Under the pieces are notes generated by a model. The model saw only the letters and a list, made by a program, of their open reading frames with translations, ran no database searches and had not been told where the DNA came from. Shown one piece after another: positions 22,133 through 32,748 of a DNA stretch of 64,000 nucleotides; position 1 is the stretch's first letter; each line of letters begins with the position of its first letter. The position numbers and the translations under genes were made by a program. The stretch is from positions 1-64,000 of the forward strand of contig JAKSZP010017368.1 of the NCBI GenBank assembly GCA_022478985.1, given 5' to 3'. Source of the DNA: Massospora cicadina. Its lineage: Eukaryota > Entomophthoromycota > Entomophthoromycetes > Entomophthorales > Entomophthoraceae.

Positions 22133-23720
22133 ATGGCTCCTCAAATGGCCACAATTATTACCTGGGAGGAGGTCAAACAATTGCTGATTGGCGAGCCTGG
22201 CTCAAAAAGAATTTACAGCGGAAAAACAGGCCTTTATGTGCCTTAGCCTGAAAGATGGATAATCAATCCCCTCATTTGTTAAGAAATTCATTAGCAAAGC
22301 TCAACCTCCGTTGATGGCCAAACTTCTTCCTCTAGATGATGCTATTGCTGCTATTGTGGCTAGCTTGGCGTCTTATCACTCTTTATCAATGCATATCACC
22401 GCAGTCAAGCATAACTTCCAAACTGTATGGGATATTAAAGAGGCACTTTTAGCAGTGGCTAACTTCTATTAATCTTAACTTCTGTAAAAAGCTTCAAAAT
22501 GGGAAGCAACTCTGACCTCTTCAGCCTCTTCTATGGCTGTACCCACTGAAGCCCAGCTGCTGCAGAGCTTCAACGACAAAATACTCCTCTACCTTGTGAG
22601 GATAACCAGAAACCATTGGCAGTTTGGGGCAGCGCTCCCTCCAGCTTCAGGCTCTAAAGATTAGCTGGTGAAGTCGGTTATCAATTTGCCTGGTTCCACT
22701 CTTGCTGAGTGGTATACTAAGGTGGATTAAGTATCACATCCATCTAAGCCGCTGCCTCAATCCCCCTCAGCCTCAACTCAGGCTGCCCCTAGTTCAAAAC
22801 TTGTAGTCATGGGGCAGCCCAAGCTGGTCACTTAAAAGGCAAAAAATTCAAAGTGATTACACTTCCAACGCCTTCCTCAAAAGTTGGTACATCTATGATG
22901 CTCCCTTTAAAAGTCAAAAGGTTAGATGAGAGTGACAAAGCCCTCCCCTTTGAGGAGATTAAGCCATTTTCTCATCCCCCTCTTATTAACTCGTCGAGGT
23001 GCATTGACAATCCCTATGATTATGAGTCTGAAGGGGGTGGTGAAGACTCATGCTATTATGTCTTAGGAGCTCCAATGGAAGTGCAGATTTCTGCTAGGTT
23101 GAGTCCTTAAAGCTTTGGTATAACCATAATACCACGATAACCTATCTTAAACAGTTGTTGAGGTTTCAGAGGTAATTGATACTGCTGCGATGCGGGCTAG
23201 CTTATTGGTACACTGACTCAATCCTCCCAGAAGGTTCATACCCTCCAATATATTAAAGACAATTACCCTGAGATGGCTCAAAGCCTTGCCTCTACTCTCC
23301 ATTTGAAGGAATCTCGCCCTCCCCCTTAATTTTGGTAGCACAATAACTAAGGTAGAGGTTGTCACCAATAAGGTGCGCGTCCTAGCCATCCTTTATATAG
23401 GTGATCCAGTGAACGTGGTCTCATCTAAGCTCATCAATAAACTCAAGTTGGCTCCTGACATGGACTATTCACAAGTGTATGGAACTGCAGGGCCTAACAA
23501 TATGTGAGCTATTGTAGCCTACTCATCCTTACCCAAACAGATTGGGAAGCTCCTAATGGCTGCCCCAGCTGTGGCATTAACCAATAATTATATTAACTCC
23601 TGATTGGCACTCAATTCTTGTTTGGGTATGATAAATTATTAATAAGAGACAGGTATTTTTCTCCCTTCTCGATTATGAAGTCACCCTAGTCTTTATGATT
23701 GATGAGCATAAGAAGAAAGA
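22133..23720 (+). pseudogene. gypsy-3 gag and protease remnant
   Basis: A possible start at 22133 gives MAPQMATIITWEEVKQLLIG, then a frameshift into EFTAEKQAFMCLSLKDG and FVKKFISKAQPPLMAKLLPL, which has the look of a gypsy capsid. The frame at 22853-23110 contains LPFEEIKPFSHPPLINSSR. At about 23390 the frame reads VLAILYIGDPVNVVSSKLINKLKLAPD, resembling a retropepsin active-site region (ALIDTGS.VN.IS). The expected DTG is YIGD here, so the site is not intact. Confidence 0.65.
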
Positions 23721-24279
23721 ATATACATGCGTAGTTGAGTATCTATCATCAGCCTTACCATTACTTATTACACTTTGTGCAGAAACACAAAAAAGCTGCC
23801 TGCCTCCGTGGATTCTTCAGAGGGCATTCCTTTGTATGTGGCAGAGGAGGTAGTAGTCAAAGCGGGTGAACAAAAGATGATAGTCATCAAAATTACTATT
23901 CAAATCCCTCGCTTTGCCTTCTTCACTTAACAAGCATTGATGGAATAAGACCTTTGAAACCTCAGGTACTGACAGGTATCCTAAACCCTACTACCAGCGA
24001 CCTATCAATATTCTGCAGGGGAATCTCACTAACAAGGACATGGCTGAAAATAAGCATCAGGAGATTGGAAAAGCCTTGTTGATTTCAATTGTGGACATCC
24101 ACCAAGTCCATTATATTGGGTCTATGCTAGATATAAGACTACCCACTGACCAAATGACTTGCGATTTGCCTATCATTCAAATTTCCGAATCTAACTCCTG
24201 ATAAGCTTAATAAAGTTTATTTTTTATTGGAGTCATATAATGACATTTTCTCCAAATCTGATACTGACTATGGGCATAT

Positions 24280-25190
24280 GAAGTGCTAGTGCCACACCAT
24301 TGATGTTGGATATGCCAAGCCTATTAGACCAAGTCTTATAAAAAATCAAAAGTTGAAGAGCTCCAGATGAGGACGGGGCTTAAACAGTTAATGAAAGCGG
24401 GGGTACTGGTACCTTCTCAAAGCCCTTGGTCATCCCAATATCGCTCATAAAAAAGAAGAATAGTGGGCATTGTGTAGTTGTGGACTACTGCAAGATGAAT
24501 AGCCTCACCAAGAAGGACAGCTACCTTATCCCGCAAATTAATAACGCTCTGGCTCAACTCTATGGGTCCAAATATCTTTCCTCCATGGACTTGGCTAGCA
24601 GATACTGGCAGATGGACCTTTTTCCGCAAGCCCAGGAAAAGTGTGCGCTTATCTGCAGCGAGGGTCTCTTTCAACCTAACCAACTACCACAAGGATTGTG
24701 CAATGCACCTGCATCTTTTTAGCAAGCCATGGACCACATCTTGCTGGTTCTGAAGCTTAGTTGCGAAATTGCATATCTTGAGGATATCACCATCTTCCCC
24801 CAAACATTCAATGAGCTCCTTTCTCATTTGAAGGAAATTTTACAATAATTATGAGCCTCTCCCATTAAGCTGAAGCCCTCTAGATTACATTCTTTCAGAA
24901 GAAGTTGCACTTCCTGGGACACGCCATCACCTCAGATGGGATCTAGCCTCTCCATCATAAAATTGAGGCGATATCCAAGATGCCTGCTCCCAAATTCCTC
25001 CACGATCTTCATGTGTTCTTGGGAATAATGGGGTACTACCATCAATTCATCCCCAAATTATCTCAGCTCAGTGAGCCCCTCATATGGCTTTTAACTAAAA
25101 ACACCCCTTTCCATTGGGGAACAGAACAACAGGCTTCTTTTGAAGTTCTAAAAAAGCATCTAAAGCTGTTTGAAGAGTGTCTATAACTCT
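24280..25190 (+). pseudogene. gypsy-3 reverse transcriptase remnant
   Basis: Blocks include GLKQLMKAGVLVPSQSPW, HCVVVDYCKMNSLTKKDSYL, YLSSMDLASRYWQMDL and FQPNQLPQGLCNAPASF. A stop follows at 24721 where Gln or another codon is expected. The palm motif is IAYLEDITIF near 24775, with the first Asp of the YxDD pair changed to Glu. The connection (24980-25186) reads FLHDLHVFLGIMGYYHQFIPKLSQLSEPL. The polymerase is therefore inactive. Confidence 0.87.
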
Positions 25191-26019
25191 CCAGTTCCCA
25201 GCGGGCCAGTGCTTGGTACTCAAGACCAACTCCAGGAACTAGCCGTTAAGATAAATTTAATTATCGCCCAGCAGAGGGTGCTGGAGCAATAATAATTTAA
25301 TAAAAGAAATGATAGAATTAAACAGCCAAAAGTGTCATGGTGCACACATAGAGATGAATAAATGACCCAGGTTGGAGGGTACCTGGGCGGACTAACAGTG
25401 CGTGAGGTGAGAATCAGATTGTGTTTAGGATGGCAAGGTTAACAGAGCACGAGACCTCACCGAAAAGGTTTGCACACAGGATCGTTAAAAAAGCATAAAA
25501 TAAAATGGTATTTCAGGGACAAGGCCTATTCAGGAAGTCAATTAACAAGGAATGTTGGTCAGGGGAAATGTATTTAAGCTTGAGTGGGGAAATAGGGGTT
25601 ATGCTGCAGTGGGCCCAAGCACTGACTCACCAATAGGGCAACACTGCCATCCAAGTTGGTTGAATAGGCCAAAACTGACTTCACTCGAGTGATCAACTGA
25701 AGTTGGATCTGACCTAAGCGCTTTATTTTGAAAATGTAACAGGTTTTGAACCCCCACTCCCTTGAAAAACTGAATCAAACCATCCGCGTTCATTCAGTAA
25801 AATTACTTGTTTTAATTATTGGCTCAAAGTCAAGAGCTGGGCGTTTGGCATATTACTAGTCCCAACCTGGGAATATTTTTCCCAAATTCAGCGTTGGTCT
25901 AGGGTGTGCCTCAGGTCAGGAAGGGCCTGCAGCTTCACCCTCTGGGCCTCCTGGCGCCCAGCCTTGTATTTGGGGTTGGTCCCCACTATTATGTCATGTG
26001 CACATGACACCAGCGACAG
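25190..26019. other. Unexplained 830-bp segment between gypsy-3 RT and RNase H
   Basis: The reverse transcriptase runs to about 25186. RNase H starts at 26020 with PILRHPNYSKSFMLFSDA. Between them lies sequence that does not belong in pol. The first 60 bases can be read as ITLQFPAGQCLVLKTNSRN, itself like the start of an RNase H domain, so the junction may be a recombination between two related gypsy copies rather than a simple insertion. I found no convincing target-site duplication and no recognised coding sequence inside. Confidence 0.5.
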
Positions 26020-27250
26020 CCAATCCTACGCCACCCTAACTATAGTAAATCCTTCATGCTGTTTTCTGATGCTCCAATTACGCAGTTGGAGCTTTCTTGG
26101 CACAACTGGATGAGCAAGGGGTTAAGCACCCCGTTTCATATTTCAGCAAGATGCTCTATAAGGCAGAACTCATTTAAAGCATCACTGAGAAGAAATGCCT
26201 GGATGTCAAGATTTCTGTTAAATACTACCATCCTTTATTATATGGGACCTCATTTAGAGTAATTACTGACCACGCCTCCTTAAAGAGCAATAAAATATGA
26301 AGGATCCTAATGGGCGGTTGGCACGCTGGGATTTAAAGTTTCAGCACTATAATATGACCATTTTACACCAAGCTGGGAAGAGCCACATGGTTATTGATGG
26401 GTTGACTCGGCTGCCCATCCTTCACTTAGATAATAGTGAAGCAGAGCGGCTACATAATCTCCTAATGACCCCTGATGCTTGGGAGGATGAGGACGAACCA
26501 GTCCAGAAAATGTTAGCTTGACATTCCCATAACACAAAGGTGGATAATGGGCATCTATACAAGAAATTAGGGGGAACTGGTTACTCATCCTCTGACCCTC
26601 AGAGCGCGAACCTGTCATTATGGAGTCTCATGCACCTTTAGGGCATAGCAGAGCATAGATAGCTTACAAGTGGGTAAAAGAACGCTACCATTGGAAGGAA
26701 TCATGGAGATCATCATCAAAGACTTGGATGTCTGTCTGACATGCAAAAAGCAATCCAGATTAAAAACTTGGTTCGTTATCCACCTACCATCCCTCAACAG
26801 CCTTTCCACACATTAAGTCTTGATGTGCTTGGCCCTCTACCCCAAACTACTGGTGGAAATTGATACATCTTGTAAGGGATGATCACCTTTCCAACTGAGT
26901 TGAGGATGAGGTTATCCCAGCTCAGACAGCAAAAGCCAAAGCCACTTTCCTCTACCATTATATCTTCACTTGGCATGGTTGCCCCCAAGTTCTTCTCTGT
27001 GATAGTAATAAAAACATCTCCTCCCGAATGGTGAAGATTCTTGTGACTTCCATGGGCATGCAACAGCTCTTTTTTGCCCCAAAAACCCTTTTACCAATGG
27101 TACTATTGAAAGATCCAATGGACCCCTGGTCTCTATATTACGTAAAATGGCCGCTTAATAACCCCTCCACTGGGATCAGTACTTACCTAGTGCCCTTATG
27201 GTCGACCATAGCAGTTAACACGGATCCTTAAAATGTCTCAGTTCCATGGG
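26020..27250 (+). pseudogene. gypsy-3 RNase H and integrase remnant
   Basis: RNase H (26020-26417) shows LFSDASNYAVGAFLAQLDEQ after a one-base frameshift, then VSYFSKMLYKAEL, ITDHASLK and RLARWDLKFQHYNMTILHQ ending GLTRLP. The integrase part follows with CLTCKK (zinc-finger end), FHTLSLDVLGPLPQTTGGN, ATFLYHYIFTWHGCPQVLLC and LVTSMGMQQLFFAP. The second catalytic Asp would be in DSNKNISS. The region to 27650 is degenerate C-terminal sequence. Stops are frequent. Confidence 0.8.
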
Positions 27251-27772
27251 TTGTAAGGATGGGAAACTGGGGTGCCACATTATTACCCAAAGACATTTTT
27301 ACTGATAGGACTGATCCTGAGCAAGTCATGAAGAACTTGGCTCAGCACATCTTACAATTACAATAAGAGGGTATGACTAGCTTGGCCAAATTGTCACAAA
27401 AGAGGGTCAAGCTGCTAATGAGCTTCAGGCCCCTCCTCCTTCATTCCAAGTATCTGACTTGGTGCTTTACTATTACAATTGTATCTACCCTAGAAGGGAG
27501 AAAATAAAGTCTATTTAGGAAGGCCCTTCTGTAGTCACTTACAAGCGAGGAAAGGAGTAAATAATCAAATCCCTTGCTATAGAAGTTACTATCAACTGAG
27601 TTCATGGCCAATTCCTATGGCATTATTCTCCCCTCTAACATTAAGGGTGATGTCAGACATTCGCTCTCCCAGCTACAAGATAAGAATGTTGTGGGTCAAA
27701 ACCATCTGAAAAGGGAAATATCATAGTATTTACATTTTTGTGATAATAATAACAACGAATTAATTAATAATG

Positions 27773-27782
27773 ATGATGAAAT
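27773..27782. repeat. Target-site duplication of half-LINE H1
   Basis: ATGATGAAAT at 27773-27782 recurs at 29716-29725. One or two further bases could be included with mismatches. Outside it the gypsy-3 LTR sequence is continuous. Confidence 0.75.
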
Positions 27783-29715
27783 TAGCCATAACTCTCTTTT
27801 TGCTCAGCGTAACTTTCCAAGCAAAATTACATGAATTTATAGAATAAATCAAATTCGCCCTTTGTAGTTTCGCTCCAATGTCCTCAGATTCTCCGCCGGC
27901 TGCTCCAGCAGGGGCAGCGGCAAAACTCCCCCCACCGTTTTCTGTTTGGCAGGAAAATGTGCTAGAACCGGTTCACCCAGTCATTTCAAACCTATGGGAC
28001 GATTTGTTCTGCCTAAGGTCCTAGACACCAACCTAGTACGTACCCAAGAGGTATCTCACTGCCCCCTAGTGCTCCCCCAGAGCAACATGCGCTATGGCCT
28101 AAGGGTCAAATATGGGAAACTATTCCCATACCATGACTAAGCCATTATCAAAATGGCACAGGCGGCAATGACATCCGCCGTTTTTATTGATTTCTACCCC
28201 TATAAGGGGTATTTTGACCTCAGCTTCACCTGCGAAGCTGACGCTGCCACTCCAGCAACTGTGCCCCTGGTATTCCAGGGCATCCCTCTCCCCACAACTC
28301 AGACGTGGCTCCCAGCGGACACCACCTTAGTGGTTCAGTTTGCTGGCTTGCCTACCCACCTCCCCCTGAAGTGCTCCACCAGGAGCTGATGGACGGTTTG
28401 GCAGCCTATGGCTCCAACCCCATCTTACGATTTGTGGTCCCAAATGGGGCCACATGACTCTCTGGGCCTTGGGCATAACTCACGATCAACACTGAATTTA
28501 ATAGAATATCAGTGTCAATTCTACCGCAAACCATTATTCCCTCAATGCCCAACCATCCATTTTCGGCCAATGTTGAGGGCGGGCAAATGATCTGTCCATC
28601 ATGTTTCGAAATAGACCACTCAAAACGCAAGTGCCCCACCTCAACAACTTCTGGCAGATCAGAAGACTCATCCGCTGACCTCCAATCTTTTGCCCACCCT
28701 GTACAACTTCTGGTATGAGGCACAATCTTACCACCCCCACCCCCAAAGCCTGTTACTGCAGATGCACCTGCAGCCACCAATCAGCCTCCTCCTCACCCCA
28801 ATGCCATAAATAATTCCACCAATCAAGCATCAGATTGGATCCCAGTTTGATCCCAGGCTTCCTCAGATGATTCAACCAAAGCTCAACTGTACACTGATTC
28901 CCCATTCCAATTAAACCAAAACTCATGGGAATCATTGGCTTAAATTGATGAATCAGGTAAGTTCATTGAAGAACCATCTCTACAAATGGAGCGGTTCATT
29001 AATGCAGAAAGGGATGCCAGATACCTCCTCGACTTTATACCCCACAGCTAAATGCCAAATCATTTTGCAGTGATCACCAGCTTGCAGTCAAAGCATCTGA
29101 AACACCAGATTGTTGTCCCCTGCATAAAGCTGTTGCTAAATCAGTAGCGATGCTCCCAGGAGGAATTCCACCTCCTGTTATCCCTGCAACCTTAACTCCA
29201 AAAATTAAAATCACGGTGAACCAGCTATAAAAAAATGCAAATAATGCTATCCAGAATGTGGCCACTGCACGGAATCCAAAAGCAAAAATAACCCAAACCA
29301 ACATTTCCATGTTTGTTAAACTCCCAGACGCCTGCATCAAAGCTAAAAAAGCTTTAACCAAATATCTCAGTGCCATTTATCCAGCTGGCAATTTCCATAA
29401 AATTCCAATTATCAGTGATATTGAACCCCATGCTGCAAATGCCCTAACGCCATTACTGTCAGCCGTGATATGCACTCTACTATAGGAGGAAGAAGCTGCA
29501 GCTGAAGAGGCTGCCAAAGATGAGCCCCCAACCCCCTCCCCTTCCTCCATAGAGGGATAAGCGGTTTCCGCTGCCCACCTGGTTGGTTGTTTTTTGATTC
29601 ATTTCATTTAATCCGCTCATTAGGGCGTTTTGTTTGAACCAAGTAATTTTTTAGTTTTAGTTAGTCATAGTTTTAGTAATGTCCGTCCCCTGGTCAACTT
29701 TCAGCGAATAAATAA
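27783..29715 (+). mobile_element. Half-LINE H1: ORF1-only non-LTR element
   Basis: A 1.93-kb plus-strand insertion in the gypsy-3 3' LTR. It begins with a leader resembling LINE-B (CTCTCTTTTTGC; LINE-B1 has CTTTCTTTTCTCG), holds one ORF1-like gene and ends TGTCCGTCCC...GCGAATAAATA, close to the LINE-B 3' end. It has no endonuclease or reverse transcriptase. H3 (43091-45044) is a sister copy and H2 (32749-34655) a more distant one. It must be mobilised by another element's enzyme, most simply LINE-B. This is inference from shared ends. Confidence 0.82.
27878..29560 (+). pseudogene. H1 ORF1-like RNA-binding protein gene
   Basis: The start MSSDSPPAAPAGAA at 27878 is shared with H3 (MSSDSLLAAPV). 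Frames then shift. Conserved blocks are GYFDLSFTCEADAATPATVP and LVVQFAGLPTHLP, ELMDGLAAYGSNPILRFVV. This aligns with the RRM-like block of LINE-B ORF1 (LMFDFLPTT...HLKDGLAIYGEIQ). A CCHC knuckle MICPSCFEIDHSKRKCP follows near 28590. The C-terminal half is Pro/Asn-rich and ends in an Ala/Glu stretch near 29500. Several stops break the frame. The family role would be RNA binding for a retroelement particle. Confidence 0.75.
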
Positions 29716-30377
29716 ATGATGAAATAAAACAATAAACCTGGCTGATTTTTGGTGGAAACCTGCAAATTGGGGTACCATGAATTTTAAAAAACTTCACAGG
29801 AAAATTCCACAAGATTAAGCAGTTGGATTACTCTAGCCACGCGGTGGACCATGGGGCATCCATCAGATTGTACTCCCCCATCCATAACCAGGTACATTTA
29901 AGCACCTACATGGGGATCACCCCTTTATAGGCATGGTGGGGGTCCCCCAAGGTGCAATAGTTTTTATCTTGTGGGGATTGACCTAAGATTTCTAAAGTCA
30001 TCACCCCATGGGTACATCTAGCCCAACTATCAGCTCCCCATCCATTGTTCAGCCTAATTGAAGTGAGTTTTCTGAGCTTCTATAGACTAAATTCCCATAT
30101 TTCCTAATTCAGAATAGTTTAAGCTTTTCCAAATTTAACATTGAATTTCCTTCGTCCCTCAATACAGTTAAATACTGAATGGTCCAATATTGAGAGGGTT
30201 TGTTTTTTCTAATCTCCCGTGGAACTTAATAAGGACTTTAAAAAACCATAACTTTTTATTTTCGGAGTTTAATTATCTTCATTAATTTTTTTAGGTGGTT
30301 TTAATACCTAATTGTTGGATTTTTTGGTAAGCAAGAAACAGCAAGCATCTCCCAAGCTCAAAAAACCAACAATAACA

Positions 30378-31366
30378 ATTAAATAGACAAAGGATTTCCT
30401 AACCTTCCAAAATCTAGTCTCAAGAGCAAAATAACTGTTTAAAGTATCAGCTTTTAATTTTCTTATCATAATCTGCTTTATTTAAAATAAATTCAAGGGA
30501 ATTTATAATAGAATTTGGCTTAATTATTATGGTGGCGTCCCAATTAGATAGGGCAACTGTCACAGATAAATTAACCCACTATGGTTGCTCCAAGCTATGG
30601 ATTTCGTCATTGCTTAGTCAGAATCTTTCTGTCAACTATCAATGCGACCTCTTATGGATTGAAATGAAGAACATGTATCAACGTCTTATCTCAATTCTAG
30701 CGTGTCACCCTTATTAGGCTAACAACCTGCTTAGATATGAGGCTTATACTCATAAACAGCAGGTTGTAATCCCTAAATGGTTAAATCACAAGTTTTTTAT
30801 CACATGCGGCATCACTTGCCTAGCAACTCATAAACTCAAGTCAATTGGCTACAAAACCTGATTGACTACTGCAAGTTAATGTCAATATCAATATTACAAT
30901 TGACAACCTAATCACTTGTTTATTGTCAGGGATTATCCTCAATGAAAGATTAGCAATCTGACAGATCAAAACCCAGAGAATTACAAAAAGATTTTCTAGG
31001 AAAGTTTCTCTGAACAATAGTTGTTGTAGGTAATTTTGAATTCCCACATCCACTATTGGGATACATCCCCTAGTGGACAAGAAAATTTATTATAATCTTT
31101 TTAACTGAGTAATGTGGGTATACTAAGTCCCAACGCATGGCAATTTCCAAAACGTATTCTCATCAGCCAATGCCAGGATACCTAATTTATAGGTATTGCG
31201 CACAGACAGCTTGATCAAGGTGAAGGCTACTGGCTAAATGGAGCTCTTATAAAACGAACCTGAAAGGGAGATATCTTAAAACTTGTTTATAAAGTTTTAT
31301 AAGCTATTAATGTGTATAGAAAGTAGTGATATAAAATTAGGTGAACAGTGCAGCATCTTTTGTGGA
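30378..31366. other. AT-rich sequence, no gene recognised
   Basis: This lies to the right of gypsy-3 and should be the continuation of whatever gypsy-3 inserted into (gypsy-2 LTR or its target). Short frames exist (30529-30717 plus, 31080-30841 minus), but neither shows a recognisable motif nor support from a second copy. I see no RNA gene. Confidence 0.5.
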
Positions 31367-31381
31367 TTGACACCAACGTTT
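31367..31381. repeat. Target-site duplication of the truncated LINE-B copy
   Basis: TTGACACCAACGTTT at 31367-31381 is repeated at 32265-32279 as TTGACACCAGCGTTT. This is 15 bp with one mismatch. Confidence 0.9.
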
Positions 31382-32264
31382 AAATTTTTAAATTTTTAAA
31401 TTTATTGCGGGGAAGGCTGACAATGGGATGGACACTTCCGAATATGACTCAGAAGAGACAAAACTTAGTACCAGGGGAGGCACCCCAGAGAAGCGATGCT
31501 ATCTCTTGTTGCCAGCGGGAATGCCACTTATGGGGAGGGGGAGGAAACGTGTGAAGGGGCCATAGCCACAATTGAGCACGTGTGGAGGAAGGGGTCTGAT
31601 TTGATGAACCAGACTGGGAACCAAGAGGAGACTAGCTGTCGGCGACGCGGTGGGAGGTAACCAAACATCCACACTTGAAAGTGGTCCACCAGATGAGACT
31701 GGAATTTGTGGACCGCTTCTGGGAGGGTGGGGATGGAGCCTGCAATGGCATCCAAGACAATTGTGTGGATAGTCCACATGGCGATTGCGACCACCAGAGA
31801 ATGGAGGGAGGGTGGAATGGGGGAGGCCATTGATAGAGCAAACATATCTCTTGACAGACTGAAGGGATGCGTTTGATCCTGGACTAGCAGAAGTTGGACT
31901 TCGCGCCATATCACTTTAGAGGTGGGGCACTTCTCCAGGCGGTGGAACAGCGTTCCATACTAGCCACACACAACACAGGATGAGTGTAAAGCGTTAGAGC
32001 GCTCAGCTTTACGATACACCCGCCTCAGGCAGCACCACACATGGGAGCGGACTTGAGGCTGCAACAGAGGATGGTGTGCGTATTTCCAGATAGTTTTTGG
32101 GTCTCAGTGGAATAAGGGATGTCCATCATGTCCAGGTAGTCCACCCTGGATAGGACTTGGGGTCGAATGGGGATCACGCCATCATGGATGGGTAGCCCCT
32201 GTACCTCTTCTGTGAACTGAGGAGAGGGGCGGCCTCTTTGGGTTGTATGTCCACTAATACGAAT
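31382..32264 (-). mobile_element. 5'-truncated LINE-B copy (883 bp)
   Basis: Minus-strand sequence nearly identical over its whole length to 36484-37350 of LINE-B1. The match stops at CCACTAATACGAATT, where the duplicated target begins. The 3' end has the LINE-B tail: AATAAA followed by repeats of the AAATTT type, without a long poly(A). This is a typical 5'-truncated product of target-primed reverse transcription and looks recent relative to B2, B3 and B4. Confidence 0.93.
31499..32264 (-). pseudogene. Truncated LINE-B ORF2 C-terminus
   Basis: Only the end of ORF2 is present. Blocks match LINE-B1: QFTEEVQGLPIHDGVIPIRPQ, a zinc-finger region near 31950 with the same spacing, then IWREVQLLLVQDQTHPFSLS and IAMWTIHTIVLDAIAGSIPT. 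Two frames (31914-31528 and 31909-31499) overlap because of a frameshift, as in LINE-B1. It has no start and no catalytic domain. Confidence 0.88.
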
Positions 32265-32279
32265 TTGACACCAGCGTTT

Positions 32280-32733
32280 TGTCACCCATTCTACTACCAC
32301 TGGTCAAAAGGTTGTATCACGTGGCTGATGTTTGAGTGGTGTTAGTAGGGACGTCACTTTATGAACAATTGCTGATGTAAAAATAGCTCCATTCTAAAAT
32401 AGAAGAACCCAAGGTCTTCCATGGTAAGTGAAATTATAAAAAGAAAGTAACAGAAAGGTGGCTCTTGCTCTAACTACTGTACTAGATATGGATTTTTACC
32501 TAATTTTTCAAGTGGTTTATTTTGAGGAAAATAATAATGGCCATAAAACCTATATATATAAGGGTCACCTATCTCAGCACTAACTATGATGACAAATGCA
32601 GAAGGTGAAACCACTTGATAATGAATATTAAGCCGGGTGATTTGATTTTTAATTATAACATTCTTTCAAACTTCCTAAATAGTTTAATAGTCTAGTCCAA
32701 GTAAAACTGCTTTTATGACCACTCATACTTCTT
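32280..32733. other. AT-rich spacer, nothing recognised
   Basis: This is a 454-bp stretch between the truncated LINE-B and H2. No open frame of note, repeat or RNA signature was seen. It should be continuous with the flanks of both insertions. Confidence 0.5.
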
Positions 32734-32748
32734 CTAAACCGCTCTATT
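32734..32748. repeat. Target-site duplication of half-LINE H2
   Basis: CTAAACCGCTCTATT at 32734-32748 is repeated exactly at 34656-34670. A perfect 15-bp duplication defines both ends of H2. Confidence 0.93.

Larger units (their letters stand above)
21047..30372 (+). mobile_element. gypsy-3: complete but decayed Ty3/gypsy LTR retrotransposon
   Basis: A plus-strand element with LTRs at 21047-21806 and 27651-30372, the second split by a 1.9-kb insertion. Each LTR starts TGT and ends ACA, and a 5-bp duplication flanks the element. Internal order is primer-binding site, gag, protease, reverse transcriptase, RNase H, integrase. The stretch 25190-26019 does not fit this order. Stops and frameshifts are frequent, and the polymerase motif is YLED instead of YLDD. 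No chromodomain was seen after the integrase. Confidence 0.92.
27651..30372 (+). repeat. gypsy-3 3' LTR, split by half-LINE H1
   Basis: The LTR starts TGTCAGACATT at 27651, just after the purine run AAGGGTGA. It runs to 27782, is broken by H1 (27783-29715), and resumes to 30372 (CCAACA). Without H1 and its duplication it is about 780 bp, close to the 760 bp of the 5' LTR. Confidence 0.9.

Noticed and set aside
28406..28780. Minus-strand frame of 124 codons rich in Gly and Ser
   Set aside because: It lies opposite the H1 ORF1-like gene, which has conserved blocks in H3. The minus frame has no counterpart support.
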